Of a DNA stretch of 64,000 bases, positions 8,432 to 17,724 are shown piece by piece. The notes below the pieces were generated by a model, which was given only the letters and a program-made list of their open reading frames with translations, ran no database searches and had not been told where the DNA came from. Within the stretch, counting starts at the first letter, position 1; each line of letters opens with the position of its first letter. A program made the translations under genes and the position numbers. The DNA lies in the NCBI RefSeq assembly GCF_003173595.1, contig NZ_QGNZ01000002.1:124001-188000 (forward strand), in the 5' to 3' direction. This DNA is from Pedobacter yonginensis. GTDB taxonomy: Bacteria; Bacteroidota; Bacteroidia; Sphingobacteriales; Sphingobacteriaceae.

Positions 8432-11400
8432 ATGTATAGCGAATTTAAACAATTAGACCTTGCCAAAATAGGGCAAGAAATACTGGATTTTTGGAAAAAA
8501 GAAAACATCTTTGAAAAAAGCATTTCTTCACGTTCAAAAGCCAACCCGTTTACTTTTTACGAAGGTCCGCCCTCTGCCAATGGTATGCCAGGGATTCACC
8601 ATGTGATGGCTCGTGCTATTAAAGATATTTTTTGCCGTTACAAAACAATTAAGGGTTATCAAGTTAAAAGAAAAGCGGGCTGGGATACGCATGGCTTACC
8701 CGTAGAACTAGGAACTGAAAAAGAGCTAGGCATTACCAAAGAAGATATAGGTAAAACAATCTCTATAGAAGACTACAACGAAGCCTGCAAAAAAACGGTT
8801 ATGCGCTACACAGATGTGTGGAACGACTTGACCGAACAGATGGGCTACTGGGTGGACATGGACGACCCATACATTACCTACAAATCGAAATATATGGAAT
8901 CGGTTTGGTGGCTTTTAAAACAGATTTACGATAAAGGATTAATTTACAAAGGCTATACCATACAACCTTACTCGCCAAAAGCTGGAACCGGATTAAGCTC
9001 GCATGAGGTGAATCAACCTGGCGCATACCGCGATGTGACCGACACAACAATTGTCGCTCAATTTAAAGCCTTAAAAGATACACTTCCAAGCTTTTTGAAA
9101 GAATTTGGCGATATCTATCTCTTGGCATGGACCACCACACCTTGGACTTTACCATCAAACACCGCATTAACAGTTGGACCAAAAATCGATTACGTTTTGG
9201 TTAAAACTTTTAATCAATATACTTTCTTGCCAACGCAAGTAATTTTGGCTAAAAACCTGGTTGGAAAACAGTTCAGCAAAATTTTCTTCGAAAGCAATGA
9301 GGAGCAAGACTTTACCAATTTCAAGGCTGGCGATAAAAAAATTCCGTTCAAAATCCTTTCAGAATGTAAAGGAACTGAATTGGTTGGCATTAAATATGAG
9401 CAGCTCTTAACCTATGCTTTACCTTACACTAACCCAGAAAATGCATTCCGTGTAATTTCAGGCGATTTTGTTACCACTGAAGATGGAACAGGTATCGTTC
9501 ATACTGCACCAACTTTCGGCGCAGATGATGCGAAGGTGGCCAAAGAAGCCGTTCCTGAAATTCCACCGATGTTGGTGTTGGATGATCATGACATTCTTGT
9601 GCCACTTGTAGATTTACAGGGTAAGTTTACTAAACATGTAGGGCCATTTGCCGGAAAATACGTTAAAAATGAATATTATAACGCTGGCGAAGCGCCTGAA
9701 AAATCGGTTGATGTAGAAATTGCCATTTTATTAAAGGAAGAAAACAAAGCTTTTAAAGTAGAGAAATACGTTCACAGCTATCCGCACAGTTGGAGAACAG
9801 ATGAACCACTTTTATATTATCCGTTAGATTCTTGGTTTATTAAAGTAACTGATGTTAAAGACAGAATGTTCGACCTTAATGAAACCATCAATTGGAAACC
9901 AAAATCTACTGGTGAAGGTCGCTTCGGAAATTGGTTAAAAAATGCAAACGATTGGAATTTATCGCGTTCGCGTTATTGGGGTATTCCACTTCCAATCTGG
10001 AGAACTGAAGATAAAAAGGAAGAGATATTAATCGGTTCTGTTGAAGAACTTTACAAGGAAATTGAAAAATCAATATCAGCTGGCTTTCAGAAAGAAAATC
10101 CATTTAAAGGATTCGAAATCGGAAACATGTCTGAAGAAAACTACGACTTGATTGATCTGCACAAAAATGTAGTGGATCAAATCACTTTAGTTTCTCCATC
10201 AGGCAAACCTATGAATCGCGAAAGTGATTTAATTGATGTTTGGTTTGATTCGGGAGCCATGCCCTATGCCCAATGGCATTATCCTTTTGAAAATAAAGAG
10301 AGTATTGATGGAAATGAGGACTTTCCAGCAGATTTTATTGCAGAGGGCGTAGATCAAACTCGTGGTTGGTTTTATACCCTCCATGCCATCTCTACTTTGG
10401 TATTTGATAAAGTTGCCTACAAAAATGTAGTTTCAAATGGATTGGTATTGGATAAAAACGGGCAGAAAATGTCTAAACGTTTAGGCAATGCCGCAGATCC
10501 ATTCAAAACCATACAAGAGTATGGTGCCGATGCAACGCGTTGGTACATGATTTCTAATGCAAACCCTTGGGACAATTTAAAATTCGACATTGAAGGGATT
10601 GCCGAAGTTCGTCGTAAATTTTTTGGCACCCTGTACAACACCTATGCATTTTTTGCATTATACGCCAACATCGATAAATTTGAAATCGATAAAAATAATT
10701 TAAGCAAGGTTGAAGACAGAACCGAACTAGACCGTTGGATCTTGTCGTTACTGCAAACCTTAATTAACGAAGTGGATGAAAGCTACAACAGTTATGAGCC
10801 AACAAAAGCTACGCGAGCAATACAAGCCTTTGTAGATGAACATTTAAGCAACTGGTACATTAGGTTAAGTCGTCGTCGTTTCTGGAAGGGCGAAATGACC
10901 GATGATAAACGTGCTGCCTACGAAACGCTATATACTTGTTTAGAAACCTTAGCCCAAGTGATGAGTCCGGTGGCGCCTTTCTTCGCCGATTGGTTGTACA
11001 AAAACTTAACTGTTAACGATACTCATGCGGAACAATCCGTTCACTTAACTTTATGGTCCGCTGCCGATGAAAGTTTAATTGATATCGATTTGAACGAACG
11101 CATGGTGTATGCTCAAGATATTTCATCGATGGTTTTGTCATTGCGTAAAAAATCGAGTATTAATGTTCGTCAGCCCCTAGAAAAAATCCTAATCCCTTCA
11201 TTGAACGGCGATTTTGAGCAAAAAATTTCGAAAGTGGCCGATTACATTTTAAGTGAAACAAATGTAAAGCATATCGAGTTTATAACGGACACGCATGGAA
11301 TCGTTAAGAAAAAGCTCAAACCTAACTTCAAATCCTTAGGTAAAAAGGTAGGCAGAGATATGAGTTTGGTAAAAGAAGCTTTAGAAAATGCAGACCAAGA

Positions 11401-11833
11401 CGCCATTCAACGTTTAGAAAACACCGGTTCGCTAATTGTACCTGGAAATAATGGTGCTGAATACACTATCGATTTGAATGACGATGTTGAAGTTTTTGCT
11501 GAAGACATTCCAGGCTGGCAAGTAACCAATCTTGGAAATTTAACCGTTGCATTAGATGTAACCATTTCCGATGAATTAAAACAAGAAGGCATTTCTAGAG
11601 AGTTGGTAAACAGAATTCAGAACTTACGTAAAGAATTGAATTTTGAAGTGACAGATCGAATTAAAGTTAGGTTACAAAATGATAACTTAGTAGCTGATGC
11701 AGTTATTAAGAACAAAGCATACATTTGCGCCGAAATACTTGCCGACGAATTTGAGTTGACAAACGAAATTGAAAATGCAAACAAAATCGTAATAGATGAG
11801 GTTGAATTAAATATCTCGGTAATTAAACTATAA
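8432..11833 (+). CDS. ileS: isoleucyl-tRNA synthetase
   Basis: An 1133-aa class I aminoacyl-tRNA synthetase that charges tRNA-Ile. The HIGH-type ATP motif appears as PGIHHVMAR (~residues 52-60) and the KMSKR loop as NGQKMSKRLGNA (~675-686). Between them lies the CP1 editing domain with LAWTTTPWTLPSNTAL, whose threonine-rich strand is characteristic of Ile/Val/Leu editing sites. The GIHH form and the length resemble the type 2 (IleS2-like) enzymes usual in Bacteroidota, some of which are intrinsically less sensitive to mupirocin; sensitivity here is not readable. The start is ATG at 8432, one codon after a TTG. The DksA-like gene and lspA follow closely, suggesting one operon. Confidence 0.96.
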   Translation: MYSEFKQLDLAKIGQEILDFWKKENIFEKSISSRSKANPFTFYEGPPSANGMPGIHHVMARAIKDIFCRYKTIKGYQVKRKAGWDTHGLPVELGTEKELGITKEDIGKTISIEDYNEACKKTVMRYTDVWNDLTEQMGYWVDMDDPYITYKSKYMESVWWLLKQIYDKGLIYKGYTIQPYSPKAGTGLSSHEVNQPGAYRDVTDTTIVAQFKALKDTLPSFLKEFGDIYLLAWTTTPWTLPSNTALTVGPKIDYVLVKTFNQYTFLPTQVILAKNLVGKQFSKIFFESNEEQDFTNFKAGDKKIPFKILSECKGTELVGIKYEQLLTYALPYTNPENAFRVISGDFVTTEDGTGIVHTAPTFGADDAKVAKEAVPEIPPMLVLDDHDILVPLVDLQGKFTKHVGPFAGKYVKNEYYNAGEAPEKSVDVEIAILLKEENKAFKVEKYVHSYPHSWRTDEPLLYYPLDSWFIKVTDVKDRMFDLNETINWKPKSTGEGRFGNWLKNANDWNLSRSRYWGIPLPIWRTEDKKEEILIGSVEELYKEIEKSISAGFQKENPFKGFEIGNMSEENYDLIDLHKNVVDQITLVSPSGKPMNRESDLIDVWFDSGAMPYAQWHYPFENKESIDGNEDFPADFIAEGVDQTRGWFYTLHAISTLVFDKVAYKNVVSNGLVLDKNGQKMSKRLGNAADPFKTIQEYGADATRWYMISNANPWDNLKFDIEGIAEVRRKFFGTLYNTYAFFALYANIDKFEIDKNNLSKVEDRTELDRWILSLLQTLINEVDESYNSYEPTKATRAIQAFVDEHLSNWYIRLSRRRFWKGEMTDDKRAAYETLYTCLETLAQVMSPVAPFFADWLYKNLTVNDTHAEQSVHLTLWSAADESLIDIDLNERMVYAQDISSMVLSLRKKSSINVRQPLEKILIPSLNGDFEQKISKVADYILSETNVKHIEFITDTHGIVKKKLKPNFKSLGKKVGRDMSLVKEALENADQDAIQRLENTGSLIVPGNNGAEYTIDLNDDVEVFAEDIPGWQVTNLGNLTVALDVTISDELKQEGISRELVNRIQNLRKELNFEVTDRIKVRLQNDNLVADAVIKNKAYICAEILADEFELTNEIENANKIVIDEVELNISVIKL

Positions 11834-11867
11834 AGAAATCCATAAATTAAAAAATTATATAAAGAAC

Positions 11868-12251
11868 ATGGAAAACAGCAACAAAACACGCTACTCAGAC
11901 AGTGAACTACAAGAATTTAAAGAATTAATTCAAGATAAATTGCGCAGTTCTAAAGAAGAACTGAGCGCGCTAACAATGTCATTAAGCAATCCAAATGCGA
12001 ATGGAACAGAAGATACCTCTGGTGCTTACAAAACATTAGAAGATGGCTCTGCAACAATGGAAAAGGAGCAAATCAATCAATTGGCTGCCCGCCAGAAAAA
12101 ATTTATCGATAACCTGGAAAATGCATTGGTTCGCATCGAAAACAAAACTTATGGCATTTGTCGCGAAACAGGGAAATTGATCCCAAAAGAACGTTTACGT
12201 GCAGTACCACACGCAACATTGAGCATGGAAGCTAAATTAAAGCAGAGTTAA
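11868..12251 (+). CDS. DksA/TraR-family protein with degenerate zinc finger
   Basis: A 127-aa protein with a predicted N-terminal coiled coil (EFKELIQDKLRSSKEEL) and a C-terminal segment aligning with the DksA/TraR zinc finger (YGICRETGKLIPKERLRAVP, ~residues 100-119). Only the first cysteine of the four-Cys finger remains, and the other positions hold non-ligands. This pattern is common in Bacteroidota homologues. DksA-type proteins reach the RNA polymerase secondary channel; whether this one does is inferred. It lies 34 bases after ileS, and its stop overlaps the lspA start by one base (TAATG), so the three genes are likely co-transcribed. Confidence 0.82.
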   Translation: MENSNKTRYSDSELQEFKELIQDKLRSSKEELSALTMSLSNPNANGTEDTSGAYKTLEDGSATMEKEQINQLAARQKKFIDNLENALVRIENKTYGICRETGKLIPKERLRAVPHATLSMEAKLKQS

Positions 12252-12853
12252 TGAAAGGCCATACAAAACCTTTAATTCTAATCTTTTTGGTTTTATTGGC
12301 TGATCAGCTGGTAAAAACTTGGGTTAAAACGCATATGTATCTTGGCCAAGAGTTCAATATTATTGGTAAGTGGTTTATCATCCACTTTACAGAAAATAAT
12401 GGAATGGCTTTTGGAATGGAGTTTGGTGGTGAGTTTGGCAAACTGGCTTTATCTTTATTCCGCATTGCAGCAGTGGCAGGGATTGGTTACGGTTTACACT
12501 ATTTGGTTAAGCATAAATATCACAGAGGGTTAATCCTAAACGTTTCATTAATCTTTGCAGGCGCGTTAGGTAACATCATTGATTCGGTGTTTTATGGTAA
12601 GATATACGGCTACGAAAGTTGGTTTCATGGTCGCGTGGTGGATATGTTTTATTTTCCGATTGCCGAGGGGCATTTCCCATCTTGGATTCCAATTTGGGGC
12701 GGTGATGAATTTGTCTTCTTCAGACCTGTTTTTAACCTTGCTGATGCCGCGATTTCAGTTGGAGTGATCCTTATCCTAATCTTCCAGAAAAATTACTTTA
12801 AGGAAGATGTAAAAGATGAAGTAAGTATCAATAGTGAGATTGTTGAAGAATAA
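12251..12853 (+). CDS. lspA: lipoprotein signal peptidase (signal peptidase II)
   Basis: A 200-aa aspartyl peptidase of the inner membrane that cleaves prolipoprotein signal peptides after diacylglyceryl transfer. Family motifs are visible: N-terminal ADQLVKTWV, FTENNGMAFGM, the first catalytic aspartate in GALGNIIDSVFYG (~residue 104), and the second in FNLADAAISVGV (~residue 163). Four hydrophobic segments are present. It is longer than E. coli LspA (164 aa) because of an insertion between the catalytic motifs and a charged C-terminal tail, both usual in Bacteroidota. ATG at 12251 overlaps the preceding stop. Confidence 0.95.
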   Translation: MKGHTKPLILIFLVLLADQLVKTWVKTHMYLGQEFNIIGKWFIIHFTENNGMAFGMEFGGEFGKLALSLFRIAAVAGIGYGLHYLVKHKYHRGLILNVSLIFAGALGNIIDSVFYGKIYGYESWFHGRVVDMFYFPIAEGHFPSWIPIWGGDEFVFFRPVFNLADAAISVGVILILIFQKNYFKEDVKDEVSINSEIVEE

Positions 12854-12893
12854 GCAATTGCCATTCTCGGCTTAAGCACTTGAATAAAATATC

Positions 12894-12924
12894 AGCCCAT
12901 TTCTTAATTGAAATGGGCTTTTTT
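12894..12924 (+). terminator. terminator of the ileS-lspA operon
   Basis: AGCCCATTTC and GAAATGGGCT form a 10-bp stem around TTAATT, followed by TTTTTTA. Confidence 0.85.
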
Positions 12925-12991
12925 ATTGGTTTATAGGAAATTGCACAATTGCACTGAAGTAAAATTAGGTAGCATTATCCCCGATGGTTCA

Positions 12992-13354
12992 TCACCAATC
13001 TGTAAACCACAAGCAAATGAGGTAACCAACAAAATAAGCCAATAAATCAAATACTGAAAAATAAGTACCAAGAACCGTACTCCAAAATTTATCATCCTGC
13101 AAACCCAACCAATTTACATAATGAATGGCTTGCAAACCTTCAATGATAAAGGAAAAGATTAAAACGCCTAAAGCGAGCATTTTAAAATTGGTATTTAAGA
13201 AAGTCCGTAAAAAAGCATAAATCAAAATCACCACCAAAACATCACCACCAAATGGGCGGATGTAATCGTCATGCAGATATTTTGCAATCAGAATTTCGAT
13301 GATAAAAATCACCAAAAACAGCAACAAGAATTTGGTATTGAACGTGAATTTCAT
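12992..13354 (-). CDS. DUF2809-like small membrane protein
   Basis: A 120-aa protein with four hydrophobic segments and the signature-like stretch FIIEGLQAIHYVNWLG (~65-80) followed by STVLGTYFSVFDLLAYFVGY. This resembles the DUF2809 family, whose members are about 120-135 aa. The ATG at 13354 is used because the frame further upstream runs through the sucB terminator. No biochemical role is known for the family. It lies downstream of sucB in the same direction but beyond a good terminator, so it is probably expressed separately or weakly. Confidence 0.65.
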   Translation of the reverse strand: MKFTFNTKFLLLFLVIFIIEILIAKYLHDDYIRPFGGDVLVVILIYAFLRTFLNTNFKMLALGVLIFSFIIEGLQAIHYVNWLGLQDDKFWSTVLGTYFSVFDLLAYFVGYLICLWFTDW

Positions 13355-13365
13355 ATTCAATAATA

Positions 13366-13397
13366 CAAAAAAAAAGCCTTGACAAAATGCCAAGGCT
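13366..13397 (-). terminator. terminator of sucB (minus strand)
   Basis: Read on the minus strand, AGCCTTG and CAAGGCT form a stem, followed by a run of nine T. Confidence 0.85.
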
Positions 13398-13418
13398 GTG
13401 TTAAGTATATTTACAGCG

Positions 13419-14645
13419 TTAAACGCCTAAAAGTAATCTAGCTGGATCTTCTAACAACTGTTTTACGCGAACCAAGAAACCTACAGATTCACGTCCATCG
13501 ATAATTCTATGATCGTAAGATAAGGCAACGTACATCATCGGACGAATTACAACCTCACCCTTTTCTGCAACAGGACGCTCTACAATGTTATGCATACCTA
13601 AAATAGCCGATTGTGGTGCATTGATAATCGGTGTAGACATCATTGAACCGAACACCCCACCGTTGGTGATGGTGAAAGTTCCGCCAGTCATTTCCTCAAT
13701 TGTTAATTTGCTATCGCGTGCTTTCAAGGCTAACTCCAAAACTGATTTTTCAATTTGAGCTAAAGTCATGCTTTCTGCATTGCGAATAACTGGAACAACT
13801 AAGCCTTTTGGAGCAGAAACGGCAATAGAGATATCAGCAAAGTTGTTGTAAACCAATTCTTCACCCTCAATACGACCATTAACAGCAGGGAAATCTTTTA
13901 AGGCTTCGGTAACTGCTTTGGTAAAAAAGCTCATGAAACCCAAACCAACTCCAAATTTCTCTTTAAATTGATCTTTATATTTTCCGCGTAAATCCATGAT
14001 TGGCTTCATATTAACCTCATTAAAGGTGGTTAACATGGCGGTTTCATTTTTAACAGCAACCAAACGCTTTGCAACGGTTCTACGCAATGGCGACATTTTC
14101 TCGCGACGCTCGCTACGGCTTCCCGCCGGAGCTGCTTCTGCAGCTGGAGTGCTTGCTTTAGGGGCTTCTGGTTTTTTTCCGGCTTCAGCTTTTACAGCAT
14201 CATCTTTGGTAATTCTACCATCAATACCTGTACCTTTTACGGCAGCACTATCAATACCTTTTTCGGCAAGAATTTTGCCCGCAGCAGGAGAAGGCGTACC
14301 GCTTGCATAACTGTCGCCAGATTTCTCTGCAACAGGTGCTGAAGTTTTTTCTTCAGCCACAACTGGTTTTTCTTCAGCTTTTGGAGCATCAGCCTTTGCA
14401 GGGGCTGCGCCACCATCTTCAATTTTACAAACTACTGCACCAATGGCTAAAGTATCGCCTTCAGCAGCAATTGTTTTTAAAGTTCCAGCTTGTTCTGCGG
14501 TTAATTCGAATGTGGCTTTGTCTGATTCTAACTCGGCAATAACCTCATCCATTTCAACAACATCGCCATCGTTTTTTATCCAACGGGATAAAACAACTTC
14601 GGTTATCGACTCACCAACTGGTGGAACTTTTATCTCTAAACTCAT
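13419..14645 (-). CDS. sucB: dihydrolipoyl succinyltransferase (E2 of 2-oxoglutarate dehydrogenase)
   Basis: A 408-aa E2 core protein. The N-terminal lipoyl domain carries the lipoylated lysine in [11 protein letters not shown] (~residue 43). An Ala/Pro/Lys-rich hinge follows (~80-110), then the E1/E3-binding domain ([14 protein letters not shown] and [11 protein letters not shown], ~117-150), a second Ala/Pro linker, and the acetyltransferase-like catalytic domain. The active-site motif is [15 protein letters not shown] (~375-390). It transfers succinyl from E1-bound intermediate to CoA in the TCA cycle. It lies 94 bases downstream of sucA in the same orientation, with a large hairpin between them. 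The lpd (E3) gene is not in the window. Confidence 0.95.
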   Translation of the reverse strand: MSLEIKVPPVGESITEVVLSRWIKNDGDVVEMDEVIAELESDKATFELTAEQAGTLKTIAAEGDTLAIGAVVCKIEDGGAAPAKADAPKAEEKPVVAEEKTSAPVAEKSGDSYASGTPSPAAGKILAEKGIDSAAVKGTGIDGRITKDDAVKAEAGKKPEAPKASTPAAEAAPAGSRSERREKMSPLRRTVAKRLVAVKNETAMLTTFNEVNMKPIMDLRGKYKDQFKEKFGVGLGFMSFFTKAVTEALKDFPAVNGRIEGEELVYNNFADISIAVSAPKGLVVPVIRNAESMTLAQIEKSVLELALKARDSKLTIEEMTGGTFTITNGGVFGSMMSTPIINAPQSAILGMHNIVERPVAEKGEVVIRPMMYVALSYDHRIIDGRESVGFLVRVKQLLEDPARLLLGV

Positions 14646-14703
14646 AATGTTTAATATGTCTTTACTAGATTCTAAATATTTTATATCAACTCAATCATTA
14701 AAT

Positions 14704-14747
14704 CCGATTAAGAAATAGCATTTGCTTTTTGATGCTATATTAATCGG
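14704..14747 (-). other. large inverted repeat at the sucA-sucB junction
   Basis: CCGATTAA (14704-14711) pairs with TTAATCGG (14740-14747), and the inner ATAGCAT (14715-14721) pairs with ATGCTAT (14732-14738). Together they form an extended hairpin with small internal asymmetry. It covers the sucA stop codon and has no T-tract. It could be an mRNA stability or attenuation structure. Confidence 0.7.
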
Positions 14748-17538
14748 CCTCAGCTAATTTTTTGCTTGCTTTTTTAGTGGCGTCTTTCAACTCCTCTTTT
14801 TTCACAGGCACCTCTAGTGCTTTGGCTAAAATATAAGCTTGTTGATTGGCATGTTGTTTTGCAAATCCTGTAGCCGTACTGCTGCTTTCTCTTCTAGAAA
14901 TTACATCAATGCCTTTTAAGGCTGTTTTATACAATTTACGGAATAGATATGGCCATGCGCCCATGTTTTCTGGTTCTTCTTGTACCCAGAAAATTTCATC
15001 TGCATTTTTGTATTTTATCTTGATGGCTTCCATTTGATCGACAGGTGTAGGATACAATTGCTCAACACGTACAATTGCAACATGTTTAACTTTATCGGCC
15101 TGTTGTTTCTCTAGCAACTCGTAATAAATTTTACCACTACAGAAAACGATTCTGTTTACATCTGCAACTTTAACATTTACATCGTCAATAACCTCTTTGA
15201 AACCACCATCTGTAAACTCCTCTAATTTAGAAACACATGCTGGATGACGCAATAGGCTTTTTGGAGTAAATACAATTAACGGCTTACGGAAATCGCGTTT
15301 AAACTGTCTGCGTAAAACATGGAAAAAGTTTGCCGGCGTAGTACAGTTGGTTACTTGCATGTTATAATCGGCGCAAAGCTCCATAAAACGCTCAATACGT
15401 GCTGAAGAGTGCTCAGGACCTTGACCTTCATAACCGTGTGGCAATAACATCACCAAACCGTTTTCACGTTGCCATTTTGTTTCGGCACTTGCAATGTATT
15501 GATCTACAACAATTTGTGCTCCATTAAAGAAATCGCCAAATTGTGCTTCCCAAATGGTTAATGCATTTGGGTTGGCCATTGCATAACCATATTCAAAGCC
15601 TAAAACACCGTATTCTGATAAGTGAGAATTGTAAATATCAAATGGGGCTTGCTGATCTGAAATATTAGCCAATGGCACATATTCTTCTTCGCTATCTTCT
15701 AAAGTTAAAACAGCATGGCGGTGCGAGAAAGTTCCCCTCTCTACATCTTGCCCACTTAAACGAACACGTTTACCTTCTGATAGTAAAGTACCATAAGCCA
15801 ATTGTTCGCCCATTGCCCAATCGAAAACTTTGGTTTCATTAACCATCTTGGTTCGCTCGGCAAATAGTTTCTCTATTTTCTTAAAAAACTTTTTATTGGC
15901 TGGCAAAGTTGTAATGCGTTTACCAATTTCTAACAGGGTAGATTTTTTTACTGCGGTAACTGGCGAAGTTTCGAAATCTTTTGGAGTAGCCATACGCAAA
16001 TCTGCCCAGGCGCCACCGAATTTAACTTCGGCATTACCCGCTACATATTCTTTAGCTTCGTTTAAACGTTCTTGCAAAATACCCCGGAAATCTTTTTCCA
16101 TTTCTTTTGCCAAGCCTGCCTCCAATTTACCCTCTTTGGTTAATTGTTCTATATATAATTCCCTTGGGTTAGGGTGTTTTTCTATGGTTTTGTACAATAA
16201 AGGTTGGGTGAATTTTGGCTCATCCGATTCATTGTGTCCAAATCTACGATAACAAAGGATATCAATAAACACGTCGTTTTTGTATTTCTGACGATATTCC
16301 ATCGCTAAATTAATGGCATAAACCAACGCTTCAGGATCATCGCCATTTACGTGGAAAACGGGCGATAAAGTTACCTTGGCAATATCCGTACAATAAGTAC
16401 TGGTACGTGCATCTTTGTAATTTGTTGTGAAGCCGATTTGATTGTTAATAACCAAGTGGATGGTTCCACCGGTTTTATAGCCATCCAAGCCTGCCATTTG
16501 AATTACTTCATACACAATACCTTGTCCAGCTACCGATGCATCGCCATGAATCAAAATTGGAGCTAAACGACTGTTATCACCGCCATATTTGAAATCGATT
16601 TTAGAGCGGCTCATGCCCTCAACAACGCCATCAACAGTTTCTAAGTGAGAAGGATTTGGACATAAACTTAAGTGAACGCTTTTTCCTGCATTTGTGGTTA
16701 CATCGGTTGAGTAACCCAAATGATATTTTACATCGCCACCAAAAGGGGTTTCTGGATTATAGCTTTTGCCTTCAAACTCTGCAAAAATATCTTTGTAGGT
16801 TTTTTGCATGATATTGGCCAATACGTTTAAACGACCACGGTGTGCCATACCAATTACAAACTCCTCGATGCCCAGCTCTGCTCCTTTTTCAATTACAGAA
16901 TCTAAAGCAGGTATTAAAGCTTCCGCTCCTTCTAAAGAGAAACGTTTTTGACCTAAGAACTTTGTACCTAAGAAATTTTCAAAGCTTACTGCTTCATTTA
17001 ATTTTCTTAAAATGCGTTTTTTCTCCTCGATAGAAAAGTTTGGGGTATTACGTGCACTTTCCATTTTTTGTTGAATCCAATTCAACACTTCTGGCGTACG
17101 TAAAAATTTATATTCTGCTCCGATGGAGTGTGCGTAGGTTTGTTTTAAAAAGGCAACGATATCTTTCAGCTTTGCTGCACCGATACCAATTTCTACTCCA
17201 GAGTTAAAAACAGTTTCCAAATCTGCATCTGATAAACCGAAATTATCTAAATCTAATGTAGGTAAATGTTTACGTCTTTCGCGTACTGGATTGGTGTGCG
17301 TAAATAGGTGACCACGAGTACGATATCCGTCAATCAAATTTAAAACACTAACCTCTTTTAAAAATTGTTCTGGAGTTTCTGCAGTTACTGTTGGTGCTTC
17401 TGATCCTCTTCCGAAATCAAAACCCTCAAAAAATTTCCGCCAACCAAATTCAACCGACTCTGGGTCTTGCTGATAAGACTGATATAAAGACTCTATATAT
17501 TCGGCGTTTGCGCCGTTAAGATAAGATAAACTACCCAT
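14740..17538 (-). CDS. sucA: 2-oxoglutarate dehydrogenase E1 component
   Basis: A 932-aa thiamine-diphosphate enzyme that decarboxylates 2-oxoglutarate and succinylates the E2 lipoyl group. Features in order: the N-terminal E2-binding segment (YLNGANAEYIESLYQSYQQDP, typical start), FLGTKFLGQKRFSLEGAEALIP (~190), GMAHRGRLNVLANI (~232-245), the ThDP/Mg site LIHGDASVAGQG ... INNQIGFTT (~320-365), the DDPEAL element and RRFGHNESDEP, then the C-terminal transketolase-like domain with PHGYEGQGPEHSSARIERF. Length is typical for OdhA/SucA. It is the first gene of a sucAB operon. Confidence 0.96.
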   Translation of the reverse strand: MGSLSYLNGANAEYIESLYQSYQQDPESVEFGWRKFFEGFDFGRGSEAPTVTAETPEQFLKEVSVLNLIDGYRTRGHLFTHTNPVRERRKHLPTLDLDNFGLSDADLETVFNSGVEIGIGAAKLKDIVAFLKQTYAHSIGAEYKFLRTPEVLNWIQQKMESARNTPNFSIEEKKRILRKLNEAVSFENFLGTKFLGQKRFSLEGAEALIPALDSVIEKGAELGIEEFVIGMAHRGRLNVLANIMQKTYKDIFAEFEGKSYNPETPFGGDVKYHLGYSTDVTTNAGKSVHLSLCPNPSHLETVDGVVEGMSRSKIDFKYGGDNSRLAPILIHGDASVAGQGIVYEVIQMAGLDGYKTGGTIHLVINNQIGFTTNYKDARTSTYCTDIAKVTLSPVFHVNGDDPEALVYAINLAMEYRQKYKNDVFIDILCYRRFGHNESDEPKFTQPLLYKTIEKHPNPRELYIEQLTKEGKLEAGLAKEMEKDFRGILQERLNEAKEYVAGNAEVKFGGAWADLRMATPKDFETSPVTAVKKSTLLEIGKRITTLPANKKFFKKIEKLFAERTKMVNETKVFDWAMGEQLAYGTLLSEGKRVRLSGQDVERGTFSHRHAVLTLEDSEEEYVPLANISDQQAPFDIYNSHLSEYGVLGFEYGYAMANPNALTIWEAQFGDFFNGAQIVVDQYIASAETKWQRENGLVMLLPHGYEGQGPEHSSARIERFMELCADYNMQVTNCTTPANFFHVLRRQFKRDFRKPLIVFTPKSLLRHPACVSKLEEFTDGGFKEVIDDVNVKVADVNRIVFCSGKIYYELLEKQQADKVKHVAIVRVEQLYPTPVDQMEAIKIKYKNADEIFWVQEEPENMGAWPYLFRKLYKTALKGIDVISRRESSSTATGFAKQHANQQAYILAKALEVPVKKEELKDATKKASKKLAEAD

Positions 17539-17563
17539 TATTAACTGTTTACTATAAGCATTA

Positions 17564-17571
17564 CAAAATTA
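17564..17571 (-). promoter_or_regulatory. probable -7 box of sucA
   Basis: On the minus strand TAATTTTG fits TAnnTTTG and lies 25 bases before the sucA ATG. A TTTG lies 22 bases further upstream, a little longer than the usual spacing. Confidence 0.45.
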
Positions 17572-17724
17572 GAATTTTACCTTATATAAATGGCAAAAAT
17601 CTCGATTAAAAATAGAATGATTGAAATTGGAATAATTAATATCGGGAATGATTAAAATGTGCAAAATCAGATCGTTAAAAAAGGCCGCCTTTTGATTCCT
17701 CCCATTTAAAAAATTAACCACTTT

